This document shows positions 39,465-48,997 of a DNA stretch of 64,000 bases, in pieces. Origin of the DNA: Bacteroidales bacterium (GTDB taxonomy: Bacteria > Bacteroidota > Bacteroidia > Bacteroidales > BM520). The stretch covers positions 78,375 to 142,374 of the forward strand of contig JAEEQW010000007.1 in NCBI GenBank assembly GCA_016285515.1, given 5' to 3'. Within the stretch, counting starts at the first letter, position 1; every line of letters begins with the position of its first letter. A model generated the notes under the pieces. That model made no database searches, was not told where the DNA came from, and worked only from the letters and a program-made list of their open reading frames with translations. A program made the position numbers and the translations under genes.

Positions 39465-40460
39465 TCAATAGTTTCTACGTGCCAGTTTATTACAGTATTC
39501 AACAAGCTGTTTCTTGTTTTCAGACGAAATATCAATATCTTTCATGATTTTGTCAGCTTTGGCATAATAGTCATCAACAAGATTATATGTATATGCCTTG
39601 ACATCCAATTTATCAAATAGAGCAGTCACCTTTCTGATTTTGTCATCGGGATTCATGTCAGTGGAGCAATACACCGTTTTGAGTTCCTTTCTTGTTGCAG
39701 AATCAGCAACTTCAAGGGCTTTGAGATAGACGTATGTCTTCTTGCAGCACAGGATATCTCCGCCAGGTTTTTTGCCAAAAGTTTTCTCATCAGCATAAAC
39801 GTCAAGCAAGTCGTCCATCAGTTGAAATGCCATGCCCACATTGCATCCATATTCATAAATCCTGTTCTGTTCAGCCTCATTCTTGCATGCTATTATCGCA
39901 CCTATCTTCATCGCTGCACCTATCAGAACAGCCGTTTTAAGATATATCATATTCAGATAATCATTGATAGGAACATCATCAATATTCTCAAAATCAGCAT
40001 CATATTGCTGTCCTTCATAAACTTTGATTGACATGTCGATAAAAGTGTCCGTTAACACTCTCATAAACTCCGATTTCGTCTTAAAGATATATTTGATGGC
40101 AAGGGCACACATGGCATCTCCCGAAAGAATGGCAATATTCGAGTTCCACTTATGGTAAACTGTCGGATTACCGCGTCTTAGCACAGCTCTATCCATTATA
40201 TCATCATGCAGTAAGGTGAAATTATGAAATAATTCTATACCCATAGCAGGATACATGGCATCATCCAAATTGCCGCCGTATGCCTGATTCGTAAGCAACA
40301 AAAGAGTTGGGCGAATTCTCTTTCCGCCCTGATTCATTGCATAAATTATTGGTTCATATAGATTTGCAGGACCTTTAACAAGTTTCATTGTCGGTGATAA
40401 ATTATCCAATTGTGTTATATGATAATTTACTAAATCCAAAAGTTCCTTACTGCTTTTCAT
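39465..40460 (-). CDS. Polyprenyl diphosphate synthase
   Basis: A 331-residue trans-prenyltransferase that condenses isopentenyl diphosphate onto an allylic diphosphate. It has GGKRIRPTL (about 45-53), the first Asp-rich motif D86-D-I-M-D90, and the second DDLLD near residue 218 followed by FGKKPGGDI. Residues before the first Asp motif (FHNFTLLHDD) are Phe- and Leu-rich; chain length (C15 to C40 or longer) cannot be set confidently. In Bacteroidota such enzymes feed quinone or undecaprenyl-type lipid synthesis. It has its own promoter element inside the end of the ABC-F gene. Confidence 0.9.
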   Translation of the reverse strand: MKSSKELLDLVNYHITQLDNLSPTMKLVKGPANLYEPIIYAMNQGGKRIRPTLLLLTNQAYGGNLDDAMYPAMGIELFHNFTLLHDDIMDRAVLRRGNPTVYHKWNSNIAILSGDAMCALAIKYIFKTKSEFMRVLTDTFIDMSIKVYEGQQYDADFENIDDVPINDYLNMIYLKTAVLIGAAMKIGAIIACKNEAEQNRIYEYGCNVGMAFQLMDDLLDVYADEKTFGKKPGGDILCCKKTYVYLKALEVADSATRKELKTVYCSTDMNPDDKIRKVTALFDKLDVKAYTYNLVDDYYAKADKIMKDIDISSENKKQLVEYCNKLARRNY

Positions 40461-40476
40461 TTGTAATGTATTTTCT

Positions 40477-40485
40477 GCAAATATA
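40477..40485 (-). promoter_or_regulatory. Promoter element of the polyprenyl synthase gene
   Basis: Minus-strand TATATTTGC, 16 bases before the ATG and 10 bases after the ABC-F stop. Confidence 0.5.
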
Positions 40486-40495
40486 ATAATTTTAT

Positions 40496-42457
40496 TTAAT
40501 TAGATTCGCTCTGACTTTGCATTTCTTCACTTTGCGAGATTGAGTCTTCCCATTGTTCAACGAGCCGGTCCAGTTCATTTTTCAGCACACCATAATTCTC
40601 AAACACTTTGGAATCAGCCTTTCCGCTATTCATTAATATTTCAACGTCTTTCATTTCGGATTCCTTCTTTTCGATAAGCTGTTCAAGTTCTGCTATTTTT
40701 TTCTGAAGTCTCTTCTTCTGACGTTCCGTTTCCTTCTGCATTTCATACTGCAGACGGTTTGCAGAAACTGTCGTATTACCCTGTTTTGCAATCATTTTGG
40801 AGACAATAGCCTGTTGCTTTTTTCTTAATAGCATTGCCTCATCAATGTTGCTTACTTTGTTATGTTCGAGATATTCTTCTATTCCGCCGCTATATTGTTT
40901 GATTGTATGATTATGGAAATCGAACACCCTTGTGCTCAATCCGGACAGAAAATCCCTGTCATGGGAAACTATTATCATTGTTCCGCCGAAATGCAGAAGA
41001 GCGTTTTTGAGAATATCCTTCGAAATCATGTCAAGATGATTGGTGGGTTCATCCATTATCAGCAGATTGAAAGGATTCAGCAACATACAGGCAATGGCAA
41101 GACGCGACCTTTCGCCGCCTGACAAGATGGAAACCTTTTTGTCGAGGTCATCGGTTTTAAACAGGAAACATCCGAGAATGCCGCGAACTTTTGTCCTGTA
41201 CTCTCCTGTTGCTATATCATCTATAGTCTGAAACACTGTTTTGTTCGGGTCCAGCAAATCCGCCTGATTTTGCGCAAAATAACCGATATTGACATTATGC
41301 CCTATCTTGAGGGAACCTTCAAACGGGATGTCACCGGTGACAGCTTTCACCAAAGTGGATTTCCCCTCGCCGTTTTTTCCAACAAACGCAACAGATTCCC
41401 CTCTTAGGATATCGAATTCGAGATTACGGAAAACGTTCTTTTCGCCATAACTTTTTGACAGGTTCCTGGCCTCCAACACGACTTTTCCGCTTGGCGGAGC
41501 AGGAAGGAACTGGAATGTTATTGCAGAAGTATCCTTCACCTCAACTTCCACCTCCTTAATTTTTTCAAGTCGGATCAATCGTGACTGAACCTGTTTGGCT
41601 TTTGTGGCCTTATATCTGAACCGGTCCACAAACTGCTGAATCTGAGCTATTTCCCTATTCTGTTTTTCCTGAAGGTTGAGTTCTGATTCAATCATTTCAT
41701 CCTTCCATTTCTCAAACTTTGAGTAACAGCCATTGAAATCATATACTTTCGCTGCAGAAATTTCAATCGTTCTGGTACAAATATTATCGAGAAATATACG
41801 GTCATGTGACACAACAATCACAATTCCTTTGTATAGCAACAAGTACTCCTCCAGCCAACGGATACTGTCTATATCGAGATGATTTGTTGGTTCGTCGAGG
41901 AGAATGACATCCGGCCTGGAAATAAGAATCTTGGCAAGTTCCACTCGCATTTTCCAGCCACCGCTGAGTTCACTGATATGACGATGGAAATCGGAACGTT
42001 CGAAGCCCAGTCCAAGCAATGTCTTTTCCACCAGTTCATCGTATCTGATGGAATCCAACATCTGAAGTCTGTCAGAAACCTTCTCTATATCAATAAGATA
42101 TTTATTATATACATCATCTTTATATTCAGTAAGATTGGCTAATTTGTCATTCAGTTCCTCATATTTCTTTCTGAGCTCGATTATTTCAGGGACGGCATTC
42201 ATAGCCTCTTCGAGAAGAATGCCATTGTTAAGTGTTGACATGTCCTGTTCCAGAAATCCTATTACACTGTCCTTAGGAATGGAGACAGAGCCACCTTCAG
42301 GTTGGATTTTTCCTGAAATAATGTTGAGCAATGTGGTTTTTCCCGAGCCGTTCTTACCTACAATGCCGACTTTTTCGCCACTATGGATATGTACCGAAAT
42401 GTTGTCAAAAAGATTGACTCCGGTATAATGGTGAGACAGGTTTACTATGGCAATCAT
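40496..42457 (-). CDS. ABC-F family ATPase
   Basis: A 653-residue protein with two ABC domains and no membrane segments. Walker A motifs are GKNGSGKTTLL (about 34-44) and GKNGEGKSTLV (about 360-370). The signatures are LSGGWKMR and LSGGERSRL, and both Walker B motifs read DEPTNHLD. A charged linker lies between the domains and a coiled-coil C-terminal tail (about 560-650) is rich in Glu/Lys/Gln. ABC-F proteins act on the ribosome in translation control or antibiotic protection; the subtype (Uup- or EttA-like) is not fixed, though the coiled-coil tail resembles Uup. It follows purA by 15 bases. Confidence 0.92.
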   Translation of the reverse strand: MIAIVNLSHHYTGVNLFDNISVHIHSGEKVGIVGKNGSGKTTLLNIISGKIQPEGGSVSIPKDSVIGFLEQDMSTLNNGILLEEAMNAVPEIIELRKKYEELNDKLANLTEYKDDVYNKYLIDIEKVSDRLQMLDSIRYDELVEKTLLGLGFERSDFHRHISELSGGWKMRVELAKILISRPDVILLDEPTNHLDIDSIRWLEEYLLLYKGIVIVVSHDRIFLDNICTRTIEISAAKVYDFNGCYSKFEKWKDEMIESELNLQEKQNREIAQIQQFVDRFRYKATKAKQVQSRLIRLEKIKEVEVEVKDTSAITFQFLPAPPSGKVVLEARNLSKSYGEKNVFRNLEFDILRGESVAFVGKNGEGKSTLVKAVTGDIPFEGSLKIGHNVNIGYFAQNQADLLDPNKTVFQTIDDIATGEYRTKVRGILGCFLFKTDDLDKKVSILSGGERSRLAIACMLLNPFNLLIMDEPTNHLDMISKDILKNALLHFGGTMIIVSHDRDFLSGLSTRVFDFHNHTIKQYSGGIEEYLEHNKVSNIDEAMLLRKKQQAIVSKMIAKQGNTTVSANRLQYEMQKETERQKKRLQKKIAELEQLIEKKESEMKDVEILMNSGKADSKVFENYGVLKNELDRLVEQWEDSISQSEEMQSQSESN

Positions 42458-42472
42458 CTAATTATCAAGCAC

Positions 42473-43774
42473 TTATTCTATGAATATCGTTTCCTTTCTG
42501 TCAGGCCCCACTGAAATCACATTGATTTTCGTTTTGAGATAATCTTCGATAAATGACAGATAATTCTTGAAATTCTTAGGCAGACCAATATAGCCTCCAG
42601 CTGCCGACAAATCAGTTTTCCAACCTTCAATCTGGTCATAATGCGGTACCAAGCCGTCAAGCATCAGACTATAAGGATAGTCAATCAGTTGTTTGCCATA
42701 AAGATAATATGAAGTGCATGCCTTAATGGTATCAAATTGATTGAGCACGTCAGGTTTTGTGATAATCAAATCAGTAACGCCATTAATCATAATGGAATAT
42801 TTGAGTTGTACAAGGTCAATCCAACCACAACGTCTCGGACGTCCTGTGGTAGCCCCGTACTCACCGCCTTTCAGTCGCAGCATTTCACCTGTTTCATTAT
42901 CCTGTTCAGTCGGGAACGGTCCTGCACCGACACGAGTGCAGTATGCCTTGGCAATACCGAATATTTTGCCTATTCTGTTTGGCGGAACGCCCAAGCCAAG
43001 ACATACTCCTGAGGAGATACTGCTCGAAGAAGTCACAAACGGATAGGTTCCAAAATCCACATCAAGCATAGTTCCTTGTGCCCCCTCGGCCAAAACTGTC
43101 TTACCCTCATCAAGAAGATGGTTTATATAGCATTCGCAATCGATAAGCTGCAAAGACTTAAGATATTCTATGGCGGCAAGCCATTCTTTCTCATATTCTT
43201 CCAAAGTCATATTTTCGATGCGGAAGGAGCAACAGTCAAAACCATACGACTTGGCAATATCAAGATGCTGTTTTTTCAAAGCTTCATATTTTGACTGAAA
43301 AGCCTCATCCTTAATATCACCGACTCTCAATCCCAAACGAGCCACCTTGTCGGTATATGCAGGGCCGATGCCCTTAAGGGTACTGCCTATTTTATTGGCA
43401 CCCTTGCTGCTTTCATAGACGGCATCAAGCATACGGTGTGTCGGAAGGATGAGATGGGCACGTTTTGCAATGAGAAGACGGTCCTCGAACTTCACGCTCA
43501 AATTATGCAGGTCATCACATTCATGTTTGAAAATATAAGGGTCTATAACGACTCCGCTTCCTATTATATTCAACTTGTCACTGTGAAAAATTCCTGACGG
43601 TATCAAGTGCAGAACATGGGTCAGATTGCCAATCTTAAGGGTATGTCCTGCATTGGCGCCACCATGAAATCTTGCAATCACGTCATATTTTTCAGAAAGA
43701 AAATCGACCACTTTTCCCTTGCCTTCATCTCCCCATTGGAGTCCCAACAAAACATCTACTTTGTTATCATTCAT
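42473..43774 (-). CDS. purA: Adenylosuccinate synthetase
   Basis: A 433-residue GTP-dependent enzyme joining IMP and aspartate in AMP synthesis. It has the P-loop GLQWGDEGKGK (about 11-21), HGGANAGHT, GSTLKGIGPAYTDK and TGRPRRCGWIDLV, with the GTP base-binding TKPDVL near residue 337. Length is normal. It sits three bases after a Fur-family regulator and 15 bases before an ABC-F gene, so the three are probably co-transcribed. Confidence 0.97.
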   Translation of the reverse strand: MNDNKVDVLLGLQWGDEGKGKVVDFLSEKYDVIARFHGGANAGHTLKIGNLTHVLHLIPSGIFHSDKLNIIGSGVVIDPYIFKHECDDLHNLSVKFEDRLLIAKRAHLILPTHRMLDAVYESSKGANKIGSTLKGIGPAYTDKVARLGLRVGDIKDEAFQSKYEALKKQHLDIAKSYGFDCCSFRIENMTLEEYEKEWLAAIEYLKSLQLIDCECYINHLLDEGKTVLAEGAQGTMLDVDFGTYPFVTSSSSISSGVCLGLGVPPNRIGKIFGIAKAYCTRVGAGPFPTEQDNETGEMLRLKGGEYGATTGRPRRCGWIDLVQLKYSIMINGVTDLIITKPDVLNQFDTIKACTSYYLYGKQLIDYPYSLMLDGLVPHYDQIEGWKTDLSAAGGYIGLPKNFKNYLSFIEDYLKTKINVISVGPDRKETIFIE

Positions 43775-43777
43775 TTT

Positions 43778-44233
43778 CTATTCCTTCTTTTTATTTTTAC
43801 AATACAATACGATATTACAGTTTATTATATCCACATCGTAATTTTTTTCAACATCTTTAAATATTTTATCAAAACGTTTATCATCAAATTTTACAATCTC
43901 TTTAGTTTCAAGATTATACAAATGATAATGAGAGTCCCCATCATTTTTCATAACAAACTCGTACAAGATATCCTTATTAGGAAACTGGTATTTCATAACG
44001 AAGCCGCAATCGATAAGAAGAGACAATGTGTTGTACAGCGTGGCACGACTGACGCGGAACCTGCTTTTTTTCATCTTATTATACAACTGATCTATGTCGA
44101 AATGCCCATTCATATTATAAGCCTGTTCGAGGATGGTAAATCTGTCCAGTGTCTTTCTTTTATTATTATCCTCCAAATACTTAGTGAATTTTGCTTTCAC
44201 ATAGTCATAACTTCCCAATGATTTTTTTCTCAT
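43778..44233 (-). CDS. Fur-family transcriptional regulator, degenerate metal sites
   Basis: A 151-residue protein. The N-terminal winged helix has the Fur-family recognition region (FRVSRATLYNTLSLLIDCGFV, about residues 58-78). The dimerisation domain is reduced: SHYHLYN keeps His-x-His, but the CxxCG pair that normally follows is replaced by NLET, and the C-terminal Cys pair is replaced by CNIVLYCKNKKKE. The structural zinc site therefore looks lost. It is upstream of purA and may regulate that unit or itself; the promoter element on its 5' side is TACTTTTGT at 44,259-44,267. Metal response cannot be assumed. Confidence 0.82.
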   Translation of the reverse strand: MRKKSLGSYDYVKAKFTKYLEDNNKRKTLDRFTILEQAYNMNGHFDIDQLYNKMKKSRFRVSRATLYNTLSLLIDCGFVMKYQFPNKDILYEFVMKNDGDSHYHLYNLETKEIVKFDDKRFDKIFKDVEKNYDVDIINCNIVLYCKNKKKE

Positions 44234-44258
44234 CTGTTTGTTTGAAAAATTACAAGTT

Positions 44259-44267
44259 ACAAAAGTA
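44259..44267 (-). promoter_or_regulatory. Promoter element of the Fur-like/purA unit
   Basis: Minus-strand TACTTTTGT about 26 bases before the ATG. No good -33 element. Confidence 0.4.
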
Positions 44268-44300
44268 GTAAAAAAAAGCGTGATTATCTTAACATTTTCT

Positions 44301-44309
44301 TAATTTTGC
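44301..44309 (+). promoter_or_regulatory. Promoter element of the fused oxidoreductase gene
   Basis: TAATTTTGC, with a leader of about 40 bases to the ATG. No good -33 element. Confidence 0.45.
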
Positions 44310-44351
44310 AATTTTAATTCAACAGGCAAATTTTATCAAAATATTAATGTT

Positions 44352-47300
44352 ATGTATAAGATAGAAAGACATCCGATTTTAACCATTCCAGACAATGGTG
44401 AAGTGACATTCAGATACAACGGGAAAGAGGTGACTGCCCCCAAGGGAATTTCCATTGCAGCAGCCTTACATCAGGCAGGCTATCCCATTCACAGTCACAG
44501 TATTGAAGGCAGGGAACGAAGCGTAATGTGCGGCATAGGCAAATGTGGTGCCTGCGAGATGCTCGTTGACGGACAAGTGACAAGAATCTGCTCGACTATC
44601 GTTGACAACATAAAGGAAGTCATGGAAATACCAAAAGGATACCAACCGGAAGGCAACATTCCTGACTTGCAGAAACCATTCAAAATTCATAAGACCACTG
44701 TTGCCATCATCGGTGCCGGTCCAGCAGGTCTTGCAGCCCGTGAAATCCTCAATCAAAACAATATCAGCAATATAGTAATTGACAATCACGACACCATCGG
44801 TGGTCAATTCGTTATGCAGACTCATCAGTTCTTCTTTTTCGAAGAGCAACAGAAATACGGCGGAATGCGTGGTTTCGACATTGCAAAGACTCTTGCCGGT
44901 GACAATCACGACGGAATCATTCTCTCAACTGTTGTCTGGGACATACTCGAAGGCAAACGTTTGGCTCTCAAGAACCTGACAACCAAAGAAATATCATTTG
45001 TTGAATCCGATTATCTGCTTATTTCCACAGGTGCGCTGCCTTTTATGCCGTCATTTGAAAATGACGATTTGCCAGGAGTATATACAGCCGCAGTCTTCCA
45101 GAAAATGATGAACTATGAACGGACTCTTCTCGGCAAGAGCATTCTCACAGTCGGTGCAGGCAATATCGGATATCTTACATCATATCAGGCAATGCAGGCA
45201 GGTGCGAAAGTCAAAGCCATCATAGAAGCCATGCCTCATGAAGGCGGCTTTCCTGTTCAGGCCAACAGAGTCCGTCGTCTTGGCATCCCTGTCATGACAT
45301 CACACACCCTGCTGAAAGCCATACCAAATGACAAACACGACGGTATAGTCGGAGCAATCATAGCAGAATGCGAAAACTTCAAGCCGATACCCGGAACAGA
45401 AAGATTAGTTGACGGCATTGACGTAATCAACATCTGCACAGGTCTGCGCCCTGACAACAATCTCCTCACCAAAGGCAACATCGTCTTCGGAAAATCCTGT
45501 GTGGGAGCCGGTGACGTATTGAGAATCGGTGAAGGCACAAGCGCTGTCCTCCGCGGAAAACAGGCCGCATACGAAATCATGCAGATGATGAACGTAAGAT
45601 TCGATTACGACTCATATCTCAAACTGTCAAGAGATTACATCGACTCACAGCAGCATCCTGTAAGAGTTCTCGAAAACGTCACACTTCCTTCAAAGGAGAG
45701 AATGATAGAGAAACCTTTTGTAATCACTGACTGTATCTACGGTTTTGCGTGCAATCCATGCACATTTGCATGTCCGCATAAAGCTATAACAAAGCCCACG
45801 ACACACTCTGTTCCAACAGTTGACTACAACAAATGTATAGGCTGTATGAGCTGCGTCAACCATTGCCCAGGCCTCGCAATCTTCGGCTACAACATTCCAA
45901 AAGACTTGGTCTATCTTCCATTCGAATACGAAGCCAACGAAAAGAGCGAAGTCTTTCTCGTTGACAACAACGGCAAGAATGTGGGCAAAGGTATCATCGA
46001 AAAGATTATTAAAGGCAAGAACAAGACTAATGTCGCATGGGTTAAGTCTTTAGACCTCCATGGCGAAGACTTGATAAAAGCAAGAGGTTTCATCCTCAAA
46101 GAAAATTATCCGGCTCCTATTGACCTGAAAAAGCCAGGAACGACACCTGAAGGCAAATCATACATTTGTTTCTGCGAAGACATAGACATGGACAAAGTCA
46201 TGAAGGTTGTCGGTGAAAGAAAGTCAATTACAATTCAGGAAATAAAACATACCACAAGAATCGGCATGGGAGTCTGCAGAGGTTCGAGATGTATTCCTCG
46301 TCTGCGTCAGCTGCTGCATGCAAAGGGAGTTGAACTTGTTAACGATCCGACACCACGTGCTCCTATGGGAAGCCATATATGCATGGGTGAAGTCATGTCA
46401 AAAGCAACTCAGGACCAATACATTATAAAGCCAAGTGAGTTAAAGAAGGTAAGAGCCAAGGTTTTAATTGCCGGTGGAGGTATGGCCGGAAGCTCCGCTT
46501 TCAGATATTTCGCGGAAGCAGGTTTCAACCCTATCCTTATCAACAACGAACCGGGAAGCTCATGGAGATGCATCGCTGGCGGTCGTCCTTCCTTCAGTAT
46601 GCCTGAACTGGCTGATATTGCAGTACATAACCACGAACTGTTCAAAAAGCTTCAAGAACAATCAAATATCGACTACCATCTTATTGAATATGTGACATTC
46701 GCACACAATGAGGAAACCTACAACAACTTGGTTGAATCAGAGAAATGGTCGAATGCGCACATGATTGAGCCTAAGGATTTCGCAAAGGAGATTTCACCGC
46801 TCATCAACCCTGACCTTGGCAAAACATACATGGCAGCCCAGATATGCAAAGACTGTTGGCAGGCAACACCCGGCAAGACCATTGACTTACTGAGAAAAAT
46901 AGGTGTGGCAAACGGCGGCACACTGAAAGAAAACGCAAAACTCATCGATCTAAGTAAAGACGGTGAATTGTTTGTCGCTCTTGTTCAGAATGCCGATAGG
47001 ACATACACCGAATATACAGTTGACCATTTCGTAAATGCTTTGGGTATCAGTGCTGATGTCTTCGCAAAGAAAATCGGTGTATATACAGGATTCTTCCCTA
47101 TCAAGCATCAGGCATTCATCACACGTCGTCTGCCTCTCATCGGTGTCAACGGCAACCAGCTCGGCATGTTAATTGATCGTCGCAACTACAAGGGATTCAT
47201 CGCCGTTTATGGACAGCAGCTCAGAGAGACGGGGCAGATTATCATCTGTGCTTCTCCGGCAGTTGACTCACTGCAGGCCAACAAGGACCTCAAGTACAAC

Positions 47301-47582
47301 TCCAAGGATTTCCTTGAAGTTGCAAACGAAGTCTTCATCAACTGGATACCTAAGCTTGCAAGTGTCAGCATCCAGTCATCCTGGGCCGGTTATTACACCG
47401 AACCGAGAATGGTTGTCGATCCGTCCAAGGGCTTGTTGGTAGGTTTGAAAGGACATGGTTTCATGTTGTCGCAGTATCTTGCAAAATGTTATGTTGATGC
47501 ATATCTCGGCAAACAGATTCCAAGTTATTTCGAACGCCTGAAGGTTGAAGGTGACGGAATGGAAGAAAATGCATTCAAATAA
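44352..47582 (+). CDS. Multi-domain FAD/iron-sulfur oxidoreductase (HcnA-HcnB-ferredoxin-BFD-HcnC-like fusion)
   Basis: A 1076-residue cytoplasmic fusion. In order: a 2Fe-2S domain (about 1-105) with C-x4-C-x2-C-x11-C in MCGIGKCGAC; an FAD/NAD(P) oxidoreductase like HcnB/OoxA/sarcosine oxidase alpha (FAD loop IIGAGPAGLA near 117, NAD loop VGAGNIGY near 266); a ferredoxin-like part with one canonical cluster motif CIGCMSCVNHCP near 495 and a variant one (FACNPCTFACP near 466); a BFD-like 2Fe-2S domain (CFC near 607, CRGSRC near 640); and a D-amino-acid-oxidase fold like HcnC/OoxB from about 700 (IAGGGMAG) to the end. Relatives oxidise glycine, proline, sarcosine or opines and pass electrons through FAD and iron-sulfur centres. 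The substrate here is unknown. Single gene with promoter element and terminator. Confidence 0.85.
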   Translation: MYKIERHPILTIPDNGEVTFRYNGKEVTAPKGISIAAALHQAGYPIHSHSIEGRERSVMCGIGKCGACEMLVDGQVTRICSTIVDNIKEVMEIPKGYQPEGNIPDLQKPFKIHKTTVAIIGAGPAGLAAREILNQNNISNIVIDNHDTIGGQFVMQTHQFFFFEEQQKYGGMRGFDIAKTLAGDNHDGIILSTVVWDILEGKRLALKNLTTKEISFVESDYLLISTGALPFMPSFENDDLPGVYTAAVFQKMMNYERTLLGKSILTVGAGNIGYLTSYQAMQAGAKVKAIIEAMPHEGGFPVQANRVRRLGIPVMTSHTLLKAIPNDKHDGIVGAIIAECENFKPIPGTERLVDGIDVINICTGLRPDNNLLTKGNIVFGKSCVGAGDVLRIGEGTSAVLRGKQAAYEIMQMMNVRFDYDSYLKLSRDYIDSQQHPVRVLENVTLPSKERMIEKPFVITDCIYGFACNPCTFACPHKAITKPTTHSVPTVDYNKCIGCMSCVNHCPGLAIFGYNIPKDLVYLPFEYEANEKSEVFLVDNNGKNVGKGIIEKIIKGKNKTNVAWVKSLDLHGEDLIKARGFILKENYPAPIDLKKPGTTPEGKSYICFCEDIDMDKVMKVVGERKSITIQEIKHTTRIGMGVCRGSRCIPRLRQLLHAKGVELVNDPTPRAPMGSHICMGEVMSKATQDQYIIKPSELKKVRAKVLIAGGGMAGSSAFRYFAEAGFNPILINNEPGSSWRCIAGGRPSFSMPELADIAVHNHELFKKLQEQSNIDYHLIEYVTFAHNEETYNNLVESEKWSNAHMIEPKDFAKEISPLINPDLGKTYMAAQICKDCWQATPGKTIDLLRKIGVANGGTLKENAKLIDLSKDGELFVALVQNADRTYTEYTVDHFVNALGISADVFAKKIGVYTGFFPIKHQAFITRRLPLIGVNGNQLGMLIDRRNYKGFIAVYGQQLRETGQIIICASPAVDSLQANKDLKYNSKDFLEVANEVFINWIPKLASVSIQSSWAGYYTEPRMVVDPSKGLLVGLKGHGFMLSQYLAKCYVDAYLGKQIPSYFERLKVEGDGMEENAFK

Positions 47583-47605
47583 TTTGAAAAGGCTAAATAA
47601 CTTTG

Positions 47606-47638
47606 AAGGGGCGGGATTAAAACAAATTCCGCCCCTTT
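47606..47638 (+). terminator. Rho-independent-type terminator of the fused oxidoreductase gene
   Basis: AAGGGGCGG (47606-47614) pairs with CCGCCCCTT (47629-47637) around a 14-base loop. The T tract is only TTT, but the stem is GC-rich and perfectly matched. Confidence 0.75.
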
Positions 47639-47656
47639 CATTTGAATTAAAAATAT

Positions 47657-47665
47657 TACCTTTGC
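47657..47665 (+). promoter_or_regulatory. Promoter element of the UDP-glucose dehydrogenase gene
   Basis: TACCTTTGC directly after the terminator, about 22 bases before the ATG. The nearest TTTG (47641) is too close to be a normal -33. Confidence 0.45.
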
Positions 47666-47686
47666 ATAATCAATTTTTGGCAAAAA

Positions 47687-48997
47687 ATGAATATTGCAAT
47701 CGTTGGAACCGGATACGTAGGTCTTGTAAGCGGAACATGTTTCGCCGAGATGGGTAACAATGTTACCTGCATTGATGTTGACGGGGAAAAAATAAAAAAA
47801 CTGAAAGCCGGCATTGTTCCGATATATGAACCCGAACTTGAAAACCTCGTAAAACGTAACGTCGAATACGGAAGATTGAAATTTACTACCGATCTATCGG
47901 AAGTGCTGGACAGTGTCGAACTCGTTTTCACTGCAGTAGGCACCCCTCCCGATGAGGATGGCTCCGCCGACCTGAAATATGTTCTTGCTGTTGCTCGTCA
48001 GTTCGGACAACACATCAAAAAATACACGATACTTGTAAACAAATCAACGGTTCCTGTTGGCACCGCCAAGAAAGTTAAGGCAGTAATCCAAGAAGAGCTT
48101 GGAAAGCGTGGGGAAAAAATAGAATTCGACGTTGCATCCAATCCTGAATTCCTTAAGGAAGGCAACGCCATAAAGGATTTCATGAGTCCTGACCGCGTAG
48201 TTATTGGAACCGAAAGCAAACGTGCAGAGGAAGTCCTCACGAAACTTTACAAGCCATTTTTACTACAGAATTTCCGCGTGATTTTCATGGACATTCCTTC
48301 CGCCGAAATGACCAAATATGCAGCAAATGCCATGCTGGCAACCCGCATTTCCTTTATGAACGACATAGCAAATCTGTGCGAAAGAGTCGGAGCCAACGTG
48401 GAAAATGTCAGAAACGGTATCGGTTCGGATACACGTATCGGCAAAAAGTTCCTGTATGCCGGCTGCGGATATGGTGGCTCATGCTTCCCAAAGGACGTCA
48501 AAGCTCTTATACACAGCGGAATTGAAAACGATTACCACATGGAGGTCATTGAGGCCGTTGAACGTGTCAACGAACGTCAGAAAAGCCTCGTCTTCGACAA
48601 ACTGCGTAAAGAAATCCCTGAGCTCAAAGGCAAGACTGTCGCTGTTCTCGGACTTTCATTCAAACCCGAAACCGACGATATGCGTGAAGCCACTGCATTA
48701 GTGGTAATTGACAAGCTGCTCAAAGCCAATGCCAATGTTAGAGTATTCGACCCTGTCGCAATGGATGAATGCAAAAGAAGGTTAGGTGACACCGTCACAT
48801 ATTGCAAGGATGTTTATGATGCCTCCTCTGGTGCTGATGCGTTTCTGCTACTGACTGAATGGCGTCAGTTCCGTATGGTCAGCTGGGACGTCATCAAGAA
48901 GGTCATGAAAGGAAATGTCGTAGTGGACGGAAGAAACATATACGATAAAGAAGAACTCGAAAAAATCGGCTTCAGATATCAGTGTATCGGCAAATAG
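47687..48997 (+). CDS. ugd: UDP-glucose 6-dehydrogenase
   Basis: A 436-residue NAD-dependent enzyme oxidising UDP-glucose to UDP-glucuronate for surface polysaccharides. The N-terminal Rossmann motif is IAIVGTGYVGLVSG (3-16). Catalytic Cys266 is in GYGGSCFPKDVKAL. VNKSTVPVGTAKK and a C-terminal UDP-binding domain with GLSFKPETDDMREA complete it. Related UDP-ManNAc or GDP-mannose dehydrogenases are less likely given these motifs. Its 3' end overlaps the convergent queC by 26 bases. Confidence 0.93.
   Translation: MNIAIVGTGYVGLVSGTCFAEMGNNVTCIDVDGEKIKKLKAGIVPIYEPELENLVKRNVEYGRLKFTTDLSEVLDSVELVFTAVGTPPDEDGSADLKYVLAVARQFGQHIKKYTILVNKSTVPVGTAKKVKAVIQEELGKRGEKIEFDVASNPEFLKEGNAIKDFMSPDRVVIGTESKRAEEVLTKLYKPFLLQNFRVIFMDIPSAEMTKYAANAMLATRISFMNDIANLCERVGANVENVRNGIGSDTRIGKKFLYAGCGYGGSCFPKDVKALIHSGIENDYHMEVIEAVERVNERQKSLVFDKLRKEIPELKGKTVAVLGLSFKPETDDMREATALVVIDKLLKANANVRVFDPVAMDECKRRLGDTVTYCKDVYDASSGADAFLLLTEWRQFRMVSWDVIKKVMKGNVVVDGRNIYDKEELEKIGFRYQCIGK

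Noticed and set aside
43607..44221. A 204-codon plus-strand frame opposite purA and the Fur-like gene
   Set aside because: Spans the antisense of two recognised genes; the Phe/Ile-rich protein is what the reverse complement of their Lys-rich codons produces.
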